Below the pieces are notes generated by a model, which searched no databases, was not told the origin of the DNA, and was given only the letters and a program-made list of their open reading frames with translations. Shown here piece by piece: positions 10,630-38,876 of a DNA stretch of 64,000 nucleotides. This DNA comes from Engraulis encrasicolus (lineage: Eukaryota; Chordata; Actinopteri; Clupeiformes; Engraulidae): assembly GCF_034702125.1 (NCBI RefSeq), contig NC_085869.1, positions 12,727,407 to 12,791,406 on the forward strand, in the 5' to 3' direction. A program made the translations under genes and the position numbers. Each line of letters opens with the position of its first letter. Within the stretch, counting starts at the first letter, position 1.

Positions 10630-11681
10630 GCTAGTGTGGAAACGAACAGAAATGTTATGTGGTGTGGGCGGCTCCGAGCGGCTCTCCCACAGTCAGATCA
10701 CCCTGGCTGGTCCTGACAAGGCTTTCATTTGTCATGGAAAGGCTCCAAGCATTACATTACAGTCCCAGTCTGTAGTAAAGATCTGCTGTGGGGACCCCTG
10801 GCAGTCTGGGGTGGGGTGGGGACGGTGCTGCTGACTCACGCACTTCAAAACATGAGGTGTTTATCATGAAAGAGGACTTCACTTCACATGAGGAGAAAGG
10901 AAAGGAAAGACTGATGTTCATTCACCTTGCATCATTCTTCGTGTGGGATCACCAGTACTTCCTTCTTCGGAAATGAGCTGATTTAACTACGTACTGTATA
11001 CCAGGGAGGGCATGTGCAACTATTTTTGCAAGAACAAAAAGCGGCATTGTGAGACTCATTCATTCAATGTGTGGTTTCTCACTCTAGCCCCACTCTCTGA
11101 AGAGTGCACATAGAAACCATTGTAGGATGCCTCAGTGTCAACAAGACAGTGTAATATATTTTATCGAAATGTAAGCAATAGATGCCTTGATTGTTTACTT
11201 CTTACTTTGTCAGTTATTTGCCTGTTGGTATCTTTGATGGCCATGGCTGGATCGGCCGGCCACAAGGCATACAGGGCATTTGATCATTTTGGCCTGGTCC
11301 TCCCCTCAATGTAGTGGTCGTCCTCATGACACTACAGCAGGCCTCTTTGAGTCAGATGTAAATATTAATTTTGGCTATTGTGGTCAAAATTGCTCGTAAT
11401 ACAGTAGATGACTAAAAATGTTGTCACAGGCTTCATTGTCTCTCTCAGTGCCTGGCGGACCGGTCTTGGCTGAAAATACCTGGCCTGATTTTTTGTCCCA
11501 CTTCAGCCCTGGTGATGACTACTGATTACATACTGAATTTCATACTTCATGTTTTCACAGGACACAGCTTCAGCTCATGTTCTATCTAAACCTCCCATTT
11601 GTGATTTGTTGAATGGGGTTTTCAAGGGGAATGAGGCGCCGGCAAGTCAATATGTAAAGTGGCATACAATATCTACATTTT
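10630..11681. other. No gene seen
   Basis: About 1 kb of intergenic sequence without a supported exon or a clearly bounded repeat. Confidence 0.5.
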
Positions 11682-11965
11682 GGCAAGGAAGAGAGTCACC
11701 GGAGCATCTTCAGATGTGGAAAAATTACTGTTTTATTGGGCAAGTGCCAAGGCGTCATGTCTTCTTCAGAGTCAACTTTTGAACTATTGACTCTGAAGAA
11801 GACATGATGTCTTGGCGCTTGCCCAATAAAACAGTAATTTTTCCACATCTGAAGATGCTCCGGTGACTCTCTTCCTTGCCTGCAATTACCAGTCCTTTCC
11901 CGTGACGCACCAGATTGTGAAGTACAGGAGCGCGGAGGATATCTCCCTTTTCTCCGCAATATCTA
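11682..11965. mobile_element. Fold-back repeat, family A copy 2
   Basis: Arms of about 90 bp at 11682-11774 and 11788-11880, nearly perfect, containing AAAATTACTGTTTTATTGGG and GTCTTCTTCAGAGTCAA. A one-sided tail (11881-11960; TTTCCCGTGACGCACCAGAT) matches, inverted, the tail at 1-75. Confidence 0.85.
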
Positions 11966-11989
11966 ACTTTTGTTCTAAGTAAATTTGTT

Positions 11990-12072
11990 TATTTGTGTAT
12001 TTATGTAAGCTACTGGATACCTGAATTTCCCCCTGGGGATTACTAAAGTCACTCTACTCTACTCTACTCTAA
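11990..12072 (+). mobile_element. LINE 3' end with (TACTC)n tail
   Basis: GAATTTCCCCCTGGGGATTA followed by CTCTACTCTACTCTACTCT. The same ending occurs at 20400-20495. The tandem 3' tail and lack of upstream coding sequence fit a very short 5'-truncated non-LTR copy. Confidence 0.7.
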
Positions 12073-12599
12073 ATTGCACAACATATCTGGCTTAATGTGT
12101 TAGTGAACACTTTTTAGTACATAAGGAGTCTCCAATAACCAATTACCAGTACTTTGCCATGCACAGTGAGTGTACAGTATCTGTTGACTGCATCTTACAT
12201 GATGCTCTTCAAGTTTAGATTATTTTATTGTAGTTTTTTTTCTTGCATGTGTGTTTAAAGTATCGGGTTCATAGCAGTACAAACTCTGCCAGCACACATT
12301 AACTATATCATGTTCAGTCTTACATATACAACAGTGTTTTTCAAGTTCATATAGAGGCTACTGAAGGTATGATATTTTGTCCCTGCTTTTCACCCTGCTT
12401 GTCACATGATGATACAAACGCAAACGACGCAGAATAATGAACATGTAGGCCTACCTTAGTGTTTTCTGCACAGAAAATGGTTTCCCCCACAAACCATTAG
12501 TGTCCAACCTAATAACCACTTTTGTATTCACATAGTTCATAGTTATATGTGCTGTAATGGAATATGTGAAATGAACCGGGATATTCCGCTGAGATGTTT

Positions 12600-13430
12600 T
12601 CTTTTCAAATTGCCTTGTACGTATCACAGAAGTGAGTACACCCCTCACATTACTGTGCATTTGTAAGTAGGCTAAATGTTTTCATTGGACAACACTAAAG
12701 AATTTCCACTTTCACACATAACAGGGGTTCCCAAACTTTATGACCCCCCAATACACCAGTACATTCCAGCCAAAGTCCCCAATATATGGGTCGTGACTCG
12801 TGACACTGTCTTTTTTCTGTGCACCACCTTTCGCAACCATAGTCTATGTCTGTGAGTCAGTGCCCCACAAGGATATATATATACTGTATATTATTTTCTT
12901 TTTACATTATTATTTTTTTTTTTACAAAAACAAAAATAGTAGGCAAGTACTGTTCAGAAATGCGTACAAAAACAAGTGTACCATTACAGTCAAGCATGGT
13001 AGTGGGACTGACATGGTTTGGGGCTGCATGAATCCTGTCAACATTGGGAAGCTTACATTCATCAAAAGAAAGATACATGTCAACATGTACTGTGATTACT
13101 ATAGCAGACCATGACCCTCTCTTATATTTTTCACATAGTGTGTGTACTCACTTTTGTTACAATATATACAATACAATACAATACAATACAATACAATACA
13201 ATACAATACAACCTGTATTTATATATATGTTGTTGCCAGAGGATGAGACATAAATGGCTGTATTTTGAATTATCCTTAGTGAGAGTGAACAACAAATTGA
13301 AATGGTTACATAAGCCTTACACGAACTGCTCTCCATGCTGTCAAAGGGAAATTTCTTCATCGTCGTCCAATGAAAACATATACTTACTTCCAAATCTGCA
13401 GAAATGTGAGGGGTGTACCCAGTGGTGAAA
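12600..13430 (+). mobile_element. Tc1/mariner-like remnant
   Basis: 12983-13035 translates as TVKHGSGTDMVWGCMN, close to the conserved VKHGGGSVMVWGCM block of Tc1 transposases. GTGAGTACACCCCTCACATT at about 12633 and ATGTGAGGGGTGTACCCAGT at about 13404 look like inverted ends. Most of the transposase is missing and a pentamer array (13160-13211) interrupts the copy. Confidence 0.7.
13160..13211. repeat. (AATAC)n microsatellite
   Basis: About nine tandem ATACA units inside the Tc1-like remnant. Confidence 0.93.
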
Positions 13431-14014
13431 GTAGTTTTCCTTTCTTACCGGTGCTATCCCCCCAGAAACAAATAATAAACAAACAAAAGGAACATGTGCA
13501 CTACAGATCTATATCGCTGCATGACCATTTTGGGTGTCTCTTCATAGGAGGACACTTGTCTCAAATGGCACGGTGTGTTGTACATGTTTTCTATTTAAAT
13601 AGCAGACCTTACTTTTTTTCAAATGTGTGTTTTGGGCAGCATTAAACCTATTCTCTTCCCGGTACTGCCCACCATCTGTAAATGTTATACCGAAGGTATG
13701 CACCTGTGCACACCTGCCTACTTTCACCCCTGAGTGTACCCATGTGTGCTCCCTTTTGTGATACACTGTAAAATTCATCCTTGTAATAAAACCAGACTCT
13801 CCCTGGGAACTATTCAATGTCAAAGCAGAAGGTGATGGTCATAAATAATCCAGGCCACTACACACACCGTGCACATCCTTTTGGCTTCGGAGGTCGCCAC
13901 AGAAAACCCAGAATATAATCTGCACCATAAGAATCTTGAAAAATTTTGTGTTTCAAATCTTGAAGTACACGTATATTGGTCAGGGTTTTTTTTTTCAAGA
14001 TATGTTTTTGGGCT

Positions 14015-14175
14015 GTTTATGCATTTATTTATTTAGGAAAGGGCAGTGCAAGAGTGTGATGAGTGTGCAAGAGGAAATGAGTGGCAGAGAGAGGGGGTGA
14101 GGATCGGCAAAGGACCTCTGGCCGGAATCGAACCCGGTTCGCCAGTGAAATAGTGCGGCATCCCACCCTGATGCT
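14015..14175 (-). mobile_element. tRNA-derived SINE
   Basis: On the minus strand GGTTCGATTCC (14124-14134) is a perfect pol III B box. It is followed by GGTCCTTTGCCGATCC, the CTCTCTGCCACTCATTTCC block and an A/T-rich TAAATAAATAAA end. Copies of the same layout are at 27440-27610 and 30700-30850. Confidence 0.72.
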
Positions 14176-14199
14176 TTTTCACTGTAAGAGTCAATAGCT

Positions 14200-15164
14200 G
14201 ACTGCAACATCTTACACATACAGAGGATAGGAGTGTTTTCAGTATTTTGTAATTGAATGTACTGTATGACACGATAATGGATTACATGAACTTAATGTAA
14301 AATGTAAGGTTGAACCTCAGGTGGGTTTAAATTTAATTGGAGTGAGTAGTAGGGGGCATCCTGCTTTTGAAAACCATGCTATGTTTTTGCAGTATTGTAA
14401 AATCTTAACAAATTTGATCAATTTCAAAGGTTGGCACAATAGGCTTGAAATGTTGAATGACAATGAATGGGTGTTTTTAGTGAATTCAGTGAGTGGTTTT
14501 AGAATACCATTAGCCATGTTTGTACACACATGTATCCATCCTTTATCCATGTTTTGGGTGTTTCATGTCCTGGGGAATTGGAAAGGCAACTACAATTCTT
14601 CCAAATGACTTACCTTACTAATTTTGATCAAAACAGCCGCACAAACACAGTTTGCACTGATCTTGCTTAAAAAAAGAAAGAAAAGAAAACATTCACTGCA
14701 ATTCAAAATTTCTCTAGTCTATATTGTGCCACCCTTAAATATCAAATTTCCTAGACATTTGCAAGGAAGTCATGGTAGTGCAAAGGAACAATACCCAACA
14801 GAAGATCAGGATTTTGCAATGTTTTTAACTTCACAGTGTCATAGTATTTCATTTTGTTTTCACTGGGGGGATATCATGTACAGTATTTTGACAGCAAAGT
14901 GGCTTCAGATTGGTGACAATGCATTCTAATTTAAAGATACCCCCTGTGCACTTTTGCAATCGGGTGGAGGTCAGTCGATTTAGTGATCCCCAAACACTTG
15001 TCTACTTACTTTCTTAGGCCTTTCAATTCCCATAGGAACATAGTACCACTTGTACCACTTTATTATTTGAAATCGGCAGGCCTACATGGAAGCCATGGGA
15101 GCCAAAAGAAGTAGGAGGAGGCGAGAGAAGTCGTTACCTCAGTGTGACTTGGCAGTCTGCGAGC
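14200..15164. other. No gene seen
   Basis: AT-rich intergenic sequence with only short, unsupported open frames. Confidence 0.5.
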
Positions 15165-15172
15165 ACTGCTGG

Positions 15173-15462
15173 CAGGGGCAGATTAACACACAGGCTAGAT
15201 ATGTCTGCAGCCTAGGGGGCCCCCACCTGCCAGGGGGGGCCCTGATTGCCCATAAGTGAAAAATTGCAGAATTGTGACATGCAGTATTGAAAAATTCATC
15301 CATGGTGTTGCGTACAGTTGGTAGACATGTTATCCTAAATTTTGTAGCTTGTAATTATAACACTGTCTACATACATTTTTTTCACGAAATTTGCTTTCCG
15401 GGGAGGGGCCCCCCACAGCAACCTGTATCCTCGGGGCTCCGTGCCATCCTAATCCGTCCCTG
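15173..15462. mobile_element. hAT-like element, CAGGGCCGGATTAA family, copy 1
   Basis: Ends CAGGGGCAGATTAA and, inverted, CAGGGACGGATTAG. Flanks ACTGCTGG (15165-15172) and AGTGCTGG (15463-15470) match at 7 of 8. The interior has GGGGCCC runs and a GTAATTATAACACTGTCTAC block shared with copies at 26158, 36628, 45824 and 48342. Confidence 0.82.
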
Positions 15463-15880
15463 AGTGCTGGAACATGCGCATGCCCAGGGTAAATGTGCTG
15501 TATGATGCTCATGTAGGCAGCTCCCAGAGGAGCTAAGAATAAGCACCAGAGGGGCCTGCTCAGCAAGGCACTAGCCTGAGAGAGAGGCTGTCTGCGGTTT
15601 TTGGTCCCTTTGCATTCAACAAGTTCAATGGTTTTGGCTGCCTGACACAAAACACTCAGGGAATCGGGCTTGTTCAGCTACCTCCTGGCTTGGGCAAGAA
15701 GAGAACAGCTCACATGGCAAAACAAAGGGTATAAATACCACCCAAACCTTCCTGCCCCTAACCTCTCTGCACTATGTGGAAAATAGTTGAGGGCACCATG
15801 AAGCCACGTCAAAACAAGAGTTCTCACGGTATTCTAATGGCTCCTGACTTAATACAAAGTCAAGTTGTGAAAGGTCAGTC

Positions 15881-16330
15881 GAGTTCGCAAGGTCACTGAG
15901 GGGACAGTCATTTAGGTAATAACCCACTTCCACATTAACAAGTCTGTGCAAGAGAGTGCAGAAGATTTTGTTTTTTTTTCTTTCCCTACTACATTTTAGA
16001 TGTTTCAGTCTTTGCATTCAAACATTGAAGATGAGGATAGTTGAGTTCGCAAGGTCACTGAGGGGACAGTAATTTAGGTAATAAGCACTATTAGCACTAC
16101 TAATAGCACCACTTCCACATTAATAAGTCTGTGCAAGACAGTGCAGAAGACCTACTTACCTACTTACCAACTTTATATGAAAATATTGCAGATTGTTTTT
16201 AAGACAATTTGTCAACATAACGATTTTTTTCTCTCTTTCCCTACTAAATTTTAGATGTTTAAGTTCTTGTCCATGTCTGCTCTGAAGAAACTTAAGATAG
16301 CCTTTGCATTCAAACATTGGGGATAAGGAT
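15881..16330. repeat. Local tandem duplication, two diverged units
   Basis: GAGTTCGCAAGGTCACTGAG begins both units (15881 and 16043). Both continue through CACTTCCACATTAA, GTCTGTGCAAGA and CTTTCCCTACTA to TTTGCATTCAAACATTG. Unit 2 is longer because of internal insertions (for example an AGCACTATTAGCACTACTAA repeat). Confidence 0.85.
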
Positions 16331-16484
16331 ACTGGAAAATAAAGTTCTGCCACCATGGGTTGTGTGGGGATAAATAGAGTATGGTTTAGTTTAGAAACTG
16401 TTTATCAACCCAGACATGGATGGGTGCATTGTAGGCCAAAGGAGACCCTACATTTAAAATGACATTTTAGTCAGGGGTCGAGAT

Positions 16485-16740
16485 TTATTTCTTCTTTCCT
16501 TCCTCCCTTTCTTTCTTTCTTTTGTTCTTTCTTTCTTTTGCACAATGACATGCCATTTGCCATTAGAGAGGAATGTTCTTTAATAAAAACTGAAACACCA
16601 AAACAGATAATTAGGCCTAATGCTACATTAATATGGCACACATACAGTTACAATTGGTTTGTTACATTGTAACATTATTATTACGTTACATTACATTACA
16701 TGACATTATATTATTACATTATTTTCATAACAGAGTAGGA
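16485..16740. repeat. Low-complexity (CTTT)n and (ATTAC)n tracts
   Basis: 16485-16542 is a CTTTC-rich run; 16664-16725 is an ACATTACATTACAT-type run. Confidence 0.85.
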
Positions 16741-16744
16741 TATA

Positions 16745-16832
16745 GCTAGCCTGGCGAGAAGCCAGACTTTAATACTTCTTTCCATTCGTATTGAATTCCA
16801 TTCTCCGAAACGTCTGACTAGTCAGGCTAGGA
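16745..16832. mobile_element. Very short MITE-like inverted repeat
   Basis: TAGCCTGGCGAGAAGCCAGA and, near 16825, GTCAGGCTA are inverted ends about 85 bp apart. Confidence 0.5.
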
Positions 16833-17359
16833 TATAGCATAAGAAAAAATTAGTGGTGGTAGGCCTAGTCCCATGAAAACATTAAATGCTCCCAAAGTGA
16901 CCCCTATCCAAACTTGATTGTTTATTTGTTTTTGGTGTCCTTAAACGAACAAATAATCATGACCACTGAAAAAAAACAATTAACCCACCATGTCATGGAA
17001 TCCGAGTTATATAAAGTAGAAGTAGCCTACTCTTACAGATGTAATTACATTTACAACACTAGAGAGTATAATATATAATGATCCGAGGGAAATTAAGGTG
17101 TCCAGTAGCATATACATTATAAACATATAAATATATATGATAGGCCTATTACATGGTTTCAATTGTGTAATGCCATGCTACTAGTGTTGTAATTACATCT
17201 GTGAGAATACTTCCACTTATACAAGTCTGCATGAAATATGCCTATACACACAGGGCTCTTTCTAAGAAGTCTTGACTAACATCGAAACTTCAACTAAGTA
17301 GGTTCTGTAAAAGAACTCCACACTCATTTCTGACTGTATCTTGAGAGATCACCCGCTAT

Positions 17360-17481
17360 GATCTGATTGGCTGCTTCTCTTCAAGGGAGACAAACTACAA
17401 TGCCCACCCACTGTTTATATGAGTTCTCGGTCATTACTGACTTCCTCCCACCGAGAAGGATTTGAAACATAGCCTACGCTC
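17360..17481 (+). promoter_or_regulatory. tnfsf11: Putative tnfsf11 core promoter and 5' leader
   Basis: GATTGGCT (inverted CCAAT) at about 17365 and a TATA-like TTTATATGAG at about 17413 lie 115 and 67 bp upstream of the ATG. Spacing would place a start site near 17445. No experimental support; the TATA assignment is an inference. Confidence 0.4.
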
Positions 17482-33697
<16,216 letters not shown>

Positions 33698-35720
33698 AAT
33701 ATCGTTTTGAAAAAAAAAGCCTTTTTAAAAAAAAAAAAAGCCTTATGAACATTTCAATGTATTTCTGAAACCACTATTATATACTGTATTTGCTGAATTG
33801 ATATATTGTAATTATTACTATCAAGGGATGGCAGTTATTGGCAGTTGTTGATTTGAAACCAGCTGTTAATTTTTTTTAATAAGAAACCTTTAAAAATGCT
33901 CTGATACCATATCATAAATTTTAGCACTGTTTTTTTTACTGGCTGTCATTTTGTTTTAGTTGTGTGTAAATGCATTGCAACATGTATATGTCCCCTTAAG
34001 TCAAAGAAGAGTCCTTAGACAATGTGAACATGGCCATGGTTTAAATGTCTGAAATGTCAGTTTCAGGGGTTTTAGGTGCTGGTTACACGTATGTGGGTAT
34101 TTTTAAATGTGGATATTTTTTTTTTATCTGTTTACGTGTAAACAAGCCATATGGATGAAAATTAAAACTCCATTGTGACAGGTGCATTGTGCTCCATAAA
34201 TGGGGGAAATGCACATTCTTAAACTGTTTATTTATGTGTTAACGATAGGCCAATTTGTTTTCAAAAACATCCATATACGTGTAAACGGCTTCTTAGCAGG
34301 GGATCATTTATCTATGGATAGGCTGTTTGCAAGAGCTTGCAAAAAAAATGTAGCCATGCAATCTACTGTCACGTTTCCAAAGGGATGGAGATGTTAACAT
34401 TATAGTGGTGGACTGGAGGAGCACATGACTGAAACTGCCCAGCATAGGTTGTTGGTTAAATCTTTACATTGGTGACACAATGACCACTCAAGGATGAATA
34501 CAATGGGTAATTTTATGTCAAGGGGAAAACGATAGCATTCTGGGAAATTTAGATGAATATTGAGGGTTTGAGCTTCAATTTGTGGAAAATTATTTGGATT
34601 TTTTGTTTTTGTTTTTTGTTTGTTCTTCCCAATTATTACCAAATATGTGGTGCTTTCAATGGTATGTGATTTACAAAAATTGTACACCATCTTAAAGGGA
34701 GAAATTCTATCAAGTCCAAGTTCCTCACTTTGCTAGAGTTACACATTTATGTTTTTATTATTTTCCAGAATATTTTACTATTTTCCAGCATTATATGACT
34801 TTGAAAAATATGTATGTTTCCAAGGAGAAACATGTCTTTTTCAATGTAATAATTTGAAATATTGTCTTAATTCATGTTAAAGGGGAATGCTATTGCGTTT
34901 ATGTATGACCAACGCCAGTGTATCTCAGGCAGCGGCTATATGAAGAGGTACAACATGTTTTGGACCACTGAAGTCTATTCATTTACTTCAGTAGCTGCCA
35001 AAAATGAAAAATTAGAACATATGGAAATAACCATCCAATGACTTATTTGACATGGATACTCCATCCCCAACATCATTTTCACTTTAATGACTTATCTACA
35101 TGTGGCCTTTCGCCTACAGAGCCTTATTGTGGCACATGACGTGTTAGATATTTAATAAGGATGTATTTTCAAGGGAGGGCAGAACATAAGTCTAGTGTCA
35201 AATATTGCACAGAATTGTAAAATTCCTATAAAAGACCTATGTGGAGAAAGATAGCTGGACTGTCTACGAGTCAGTGATATGACTGACATCACTGACATCA
35301 CATGGAGTAGTATGTGAGACCAAATTGACTTTGGTACACTGTTAATTTAAAAAATGTAATACTTTGTCTCTTGCGCCTCGATGAGCATGCAAGGGAAAAT
35401 GCACTAAAAGTATTTATTTATTTTATATGAACAATTCTGAAATGGATCATTGCTAAATGCTCTGTTTTATGTAAAATTATGTACATTTGTTTTTCTATTG
35501 TGTATTGTTTATCTTTTTTCTCTTTTGCCACGATTTAAAGTGCTTTTTTAAAAATGCTTTTTTCAGTGGACAACCTTGTATTTATCTTCACATGACAATT
35601 TTGTGTGCAAATTCTCAGTCAAAAGCAGAATATATTAGTTTTTTAAAGCTTCTTTGTCAAAAACTGTTGGTAATGTTTATTTATATTATGTTGGTTAATA
35701 AAGTACTTTTAAATATGTAT
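33698..35720 (+). other. tnfsf11: tnfsf11 3'UTR
   Basis: About 2 kb of AT-rich sequence with no bounded repeat, unlike its surroundings. It ends at AATAAA (35697-35702). Contains AU-rich elements (GTATTTATTTATTTTAT at about 35409, GTTTATTTATATTATG at about 35675). AU-rich destabilising elements are usual in cytokine mRNAs; function here is inferred. Confidence 0.68.
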
Positions 35721-36217
35721 TTTCACTTGAGTAAATGCAGCTGACTTTTGTGAGCTTGAAAATAACTGAAACTCATCCAGCATTGATATAAAGTTTAGAG
35801 CCTGTTTTGGCTTTTCATTGGTAGATTAGCACAGCACAACTGTGAGGCTAAACATGTTTGCTCTCCCGAAACAGTCAAGTGGTTATGGTGTGTGTACTCT
35901 TATCCAAACTACACTAACAGAGGCCTTTTAGTATGCCTCAAGGATGGCCTTCATTTCATTCAGGATTAAACATTTCTCTACTCTTCTACCTATCTGACCA
36001 AAGTACGTGAACACAAACCTGGGCCCCTGCTATCAAACGTAGGCCTACTATATCATATCGTCCTGAATTTTTGGAGATTGAAAGATTGATTTAAAGACAT
36101 GAAGACATACAGATTTAAAGCCACTTATTACATTTGTCTCCCTTGCTTGGTGCCAAAAGGTACTTTGTAAAAAGTCAAGCTCGGCTTGCCAGGAGAGCAG
36201 GAGGGTTTGGAGCGCAG

Positions 36218-36538
36218 TAGAGATGTCAACAATTAATGAATTGACTGAAAAATATATTTTTCTAATTATTTGCAATTAATCGTCAACTGGACCGGCTAGA
36301 GACTCAAGTGAATTGGGCATGACTAACCTTTGAATTAAAGGATATAAATACAAATGAATTTAAATTGAGCATTTTCTCTTTTTTTAATTTTATCTTTTAG
36401 ATTAAATCTGTTTTTGTGTGTGTGTGTGTGTGTGGAAACATTGAGATTTTGGGGGAGGAATGCCGCTAATCAACCAAAGGTCAATCAACTAACAATGAAT
36501 GAATTCATGAATTCATGAATTCATCTCTTGCATCCCTA
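36218..36538. mobile_element. hAT-like element, TAGAGATG...GCATCCCTA
   Basis: Left TAGAGATGTCAACAATTAAT and right ATCTCTTGCATCCCTA with mirrored ATTAATGAATTGA text. Flanks GAGCGCAG and GTGCACAG match at 6 of 8. Contains a (GT)n run and a tandem GAATTCAT repeat. Confidence 0.68.
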
Positions 36539-36627
36539 GTGCACAGCAATCTGTAGCACCTGTCATTCATAATGTTTTCTTGCAGTCTCTCGCTTCGACC
36601 TGTATCTGCCTAGAGGAGGACCGCCGG

Positions 36628-36908
36628 CAGGGCCAGATTAACGCACAGGCTTGATATGGCTGCAGCCTAGGGGCCCCCACCTGCCAGGGGGCCCCTGATT
36701 AGCCAAAAGTGAAAAATTGCAAAATTGTGACAAGATTCAATATTGAAAAATGTTTCTGTTGTATTCAGTACAATTGGTAGATAAAATACCCTTAATTCCG
36801 AGGTCGTAATTACGTCTGTCTATGTACATTTGTCACGAAATTTGCCATCTTGGGGGCCCCACAGCTACCTGTAGCCTAGGGGCCCCAGGCCATCTTAATC
36901 CGGCCCTG
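36628..36908. mobile_element. hAT-like element, CAGGGCCGGATTAA family, copy 3
   Basis: Ends CAGGGCCAGATTAA and TTAATCCGGCCCTG; flanks ACCGCCGG and ACCGCTGG match at 7 of 8. The most complete copy in the window. Confidence 0.88.
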
Positions 36909-36990
36909 ACCGCTGGGACACAGTGAGTGATGATTTATTTCTGTTGAGCTGATTGTTTTGCTGTAGTGTGTTTGCACTGTGTTGTGGCAG

Positions 36991-37163
36991 CTCCAAGAAC
37001 ACGATGGATTCTATGACCAGCAGCAGGAGCTTTCTTGTGGAGAGGAAATGCAGCTGTCTCCGCTGACGAATCAGCTGACGAGCCTTTTATTTAAGGCATT
37101 GATGCTGAACTTCCAATTCAGGTCATGGCAGGTGATGGATCCCAGAAAGGTGTATGTCTATGA
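36991..37163 (+). CDS. Candidate isolated coding exon, gene unknown
   Basis: 173 bp open in one frame between a CAG acceptor (TTGTGGCAG) and a near-consensus donor TGA|GTAAGT. It encodes LQEHDGFYDQQQELSCGEEM and continues to LMLNFQFRSW and DPRKVYVYE. I do not recognise the family and find no partner exon within the window. It could belong to a gene downstream of tnfsf11, a lineage-specific gene or a dead exon. The acceptor's pyrimidine tract is weak. Confidence 0.3.
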
Positions 37164-37719
37164 GTAAGTACTGTACGTATGCATGTATACAAAGTACTGC
37201 ATGTGTATGCAGGGCTCTATTTTTTTTCCTAACCAGCTAAAATAGCTAGTTGATGTTAATCTAGCCTAACACACACTCACTAATGTGTCAAAGTGGCTAG
37301 TAAGTTGGTCTTTTCTAACTGTTAAACTGAAATTTAAACAACATTTGGCCAGTTGGCTGGTGTTAATTTAGAGCCCTGTGTGTATGTGTATGGTATGGTA
37401 ACTTGTGGATGGCAGTAACATGTTCATGGAGTTTCCCTGAGTGCGTTGATGAGCGTGATGGTTTGTGGAGAGAAGCTTTTGCCCAAACATAGGGAGATGG
37501 GCGGCATGTTGCCTCAACTTAGGATGTGGCCAGTCCACCTCTGTGTCCTCTGTTTTGTCTTTTTTTTGTTGTGGTGCATTCCTATATTGTTGCTAATGGT
37601 TTTGGCCCTGGTTGGCTTTGGTGTCTTCAGCATTTGTTTGGGATGTTTACTGCTTCATGATGATGCATGTTTTGTATTCGATAGATCCATGATCCATATG
37701 GGCTTAAATTGGACATTTA

Positions 37720-38262
37720 GGCTGAATCCCATTTCACCCCCTACGCCAGGGGTCCCCAACCTTTCTGGGTCTGAGGGCTACCAATGGCTACCCAAGGGCT
37801 ACCGAGGGCTACCCGAGGGCTTCTGAAGGCTATCCGAGGGCTACTTTTGTTCAAAATCCTCTACTGATGTCGGCATCATTCTCAAATCACACTATTATAG
37901 AAGAATGATAATTTACTTATAGGTTATAAAGAATAAATAATCTCATATTTATTTAAATCAAGAAAAGCATTAACTGTGACTAAAATCTGATAGTCGTCAC
38001 TGTTTATTAATATCCTTGGTGGGCACCTCAGAAGCTCCTGGAGGGCTACCTGGCGCCCACGGGCATAACGTTGGTGACACCTGCCCTACGCCTTTCGCCT
38101 TCCCCTCCGTTTTGCGCGTTTGCGTGAAGGGCTACGACTGTCCCAATTCAGGTTCAGACAGAGGGGAAGGGCTAAGGGGAAGGGCTTTCTACCCATTGAA
38201 ACTGAGATTATTCAAAGGCACACTTCCCTTAATGCATTGCGAATCCCTTTAAAAAATGGCGG
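37720..38262. mobile_element. MITE GGCTGAATCCCATTTC, split by a hAT-like element
   Basis: GCTGAATCCCATTTCACCCC (left part) and CTTTCGCCTTCCCCTCCGTT ... GGGCTACGACTGTCCCAATT (right part) are the usual text of one teleost repeat. The hAT-like element at 37747-38083 interrupts it. The right boundary is approximate. Confidence 0.6.
37747..38083. mobile_element. hAT-like element, CAGGGGTCCCCAACC type
   Basis: Left CAGGGGTCCCCAACCTTTC, right CGTTGGTGACACCTG. Perfect 8-bp duplication CCCTACGC at 37739-37746 and 38084-38091. The interior has tandem CGAGGGCTACC units. Confidence 0.9.
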
Positions 38263-38356
38263 CATCAACAAAAAGCATTAACGTCAACCTAATGCATGGA
38301 ATTGGTGACAGCTGTGAGTGTCATTCAGTGATTGTTGAAGGTGTGTCCCAATTCTT

Positions 38357-38560
38357 AGATTAGATTAGATTAGATTAGATTAGATTAGATTAGATTAGAT
38401 TATACTTTATTATCATGCAAGCATGAAAATTGCCTTTGGTCTCACAGGGTAAAAAACAGGATATAAACTCAGATAGACACAAATAGACAGAAAACACACA
38501 TACAAATGCTGCATCCACAACCCCCTCCAACCACCCCTCCCAGCACACACATCATATGCA
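38357..38560 (-). mobile_element. LINE 3' end, minus strand, (TTAGA)n tail
   Basis: About nine TTAGA units followed by TACTTTATTATCATGCAAGC; on the minus strand this reads as a 3'UTR with an AATAAAG signal followed by (TCTAA)n. Confidence 0.7.
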
Positions 38561-38751
38561 AGTCAGTCAGGATAACACGGGTTACAAAGAAACACAGGGT
38601 ATAGCATGAGACCAGAGCTGTTTTGAATATAATGGAGGGGAATAATTGAAGTAAAAAAAAAAATAACATTGTTGTACAACTTAAGTGTCGTCACAGCCTC
38701 TGTTTTTGGGATAGCTGCTCTGGTGACACCACAATTGTTTAACACGAGGGC

Positions 38752-38876
38752 CAGGGCTGGACTGGCCATCTGGCATAGTGGACATTTCCCGGTGGGCCAG
38801 TTCTGCGCTGCTAACTCTGAGGGGTCCCTTTATGCCAAAAGTGCCTGGGTCCTATTTCTCCCCCAGTCCAGCCCTG
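38752..38876. mobile_element. hAT-like element, CAGGGCTGGACTGG family, short copy
   Basis: Perfect inverted ends CAGGGCTGGACTGG / CCAGTCCAGCCCTG, 125 bp. Flanks ACGAGGGC and ACAAGGGT match at 6 of 8. Confidence 0.85.

Noticed and set aside
33713..33741. A-rich runs just after the tnfsf11 stop as a processed-copy poly(A) tail
   Set aside because: The gene has introns and sequence continues without a repeat border to a canonical poly(A) signal at 35697; the A runs are internal to the 3'UTR.
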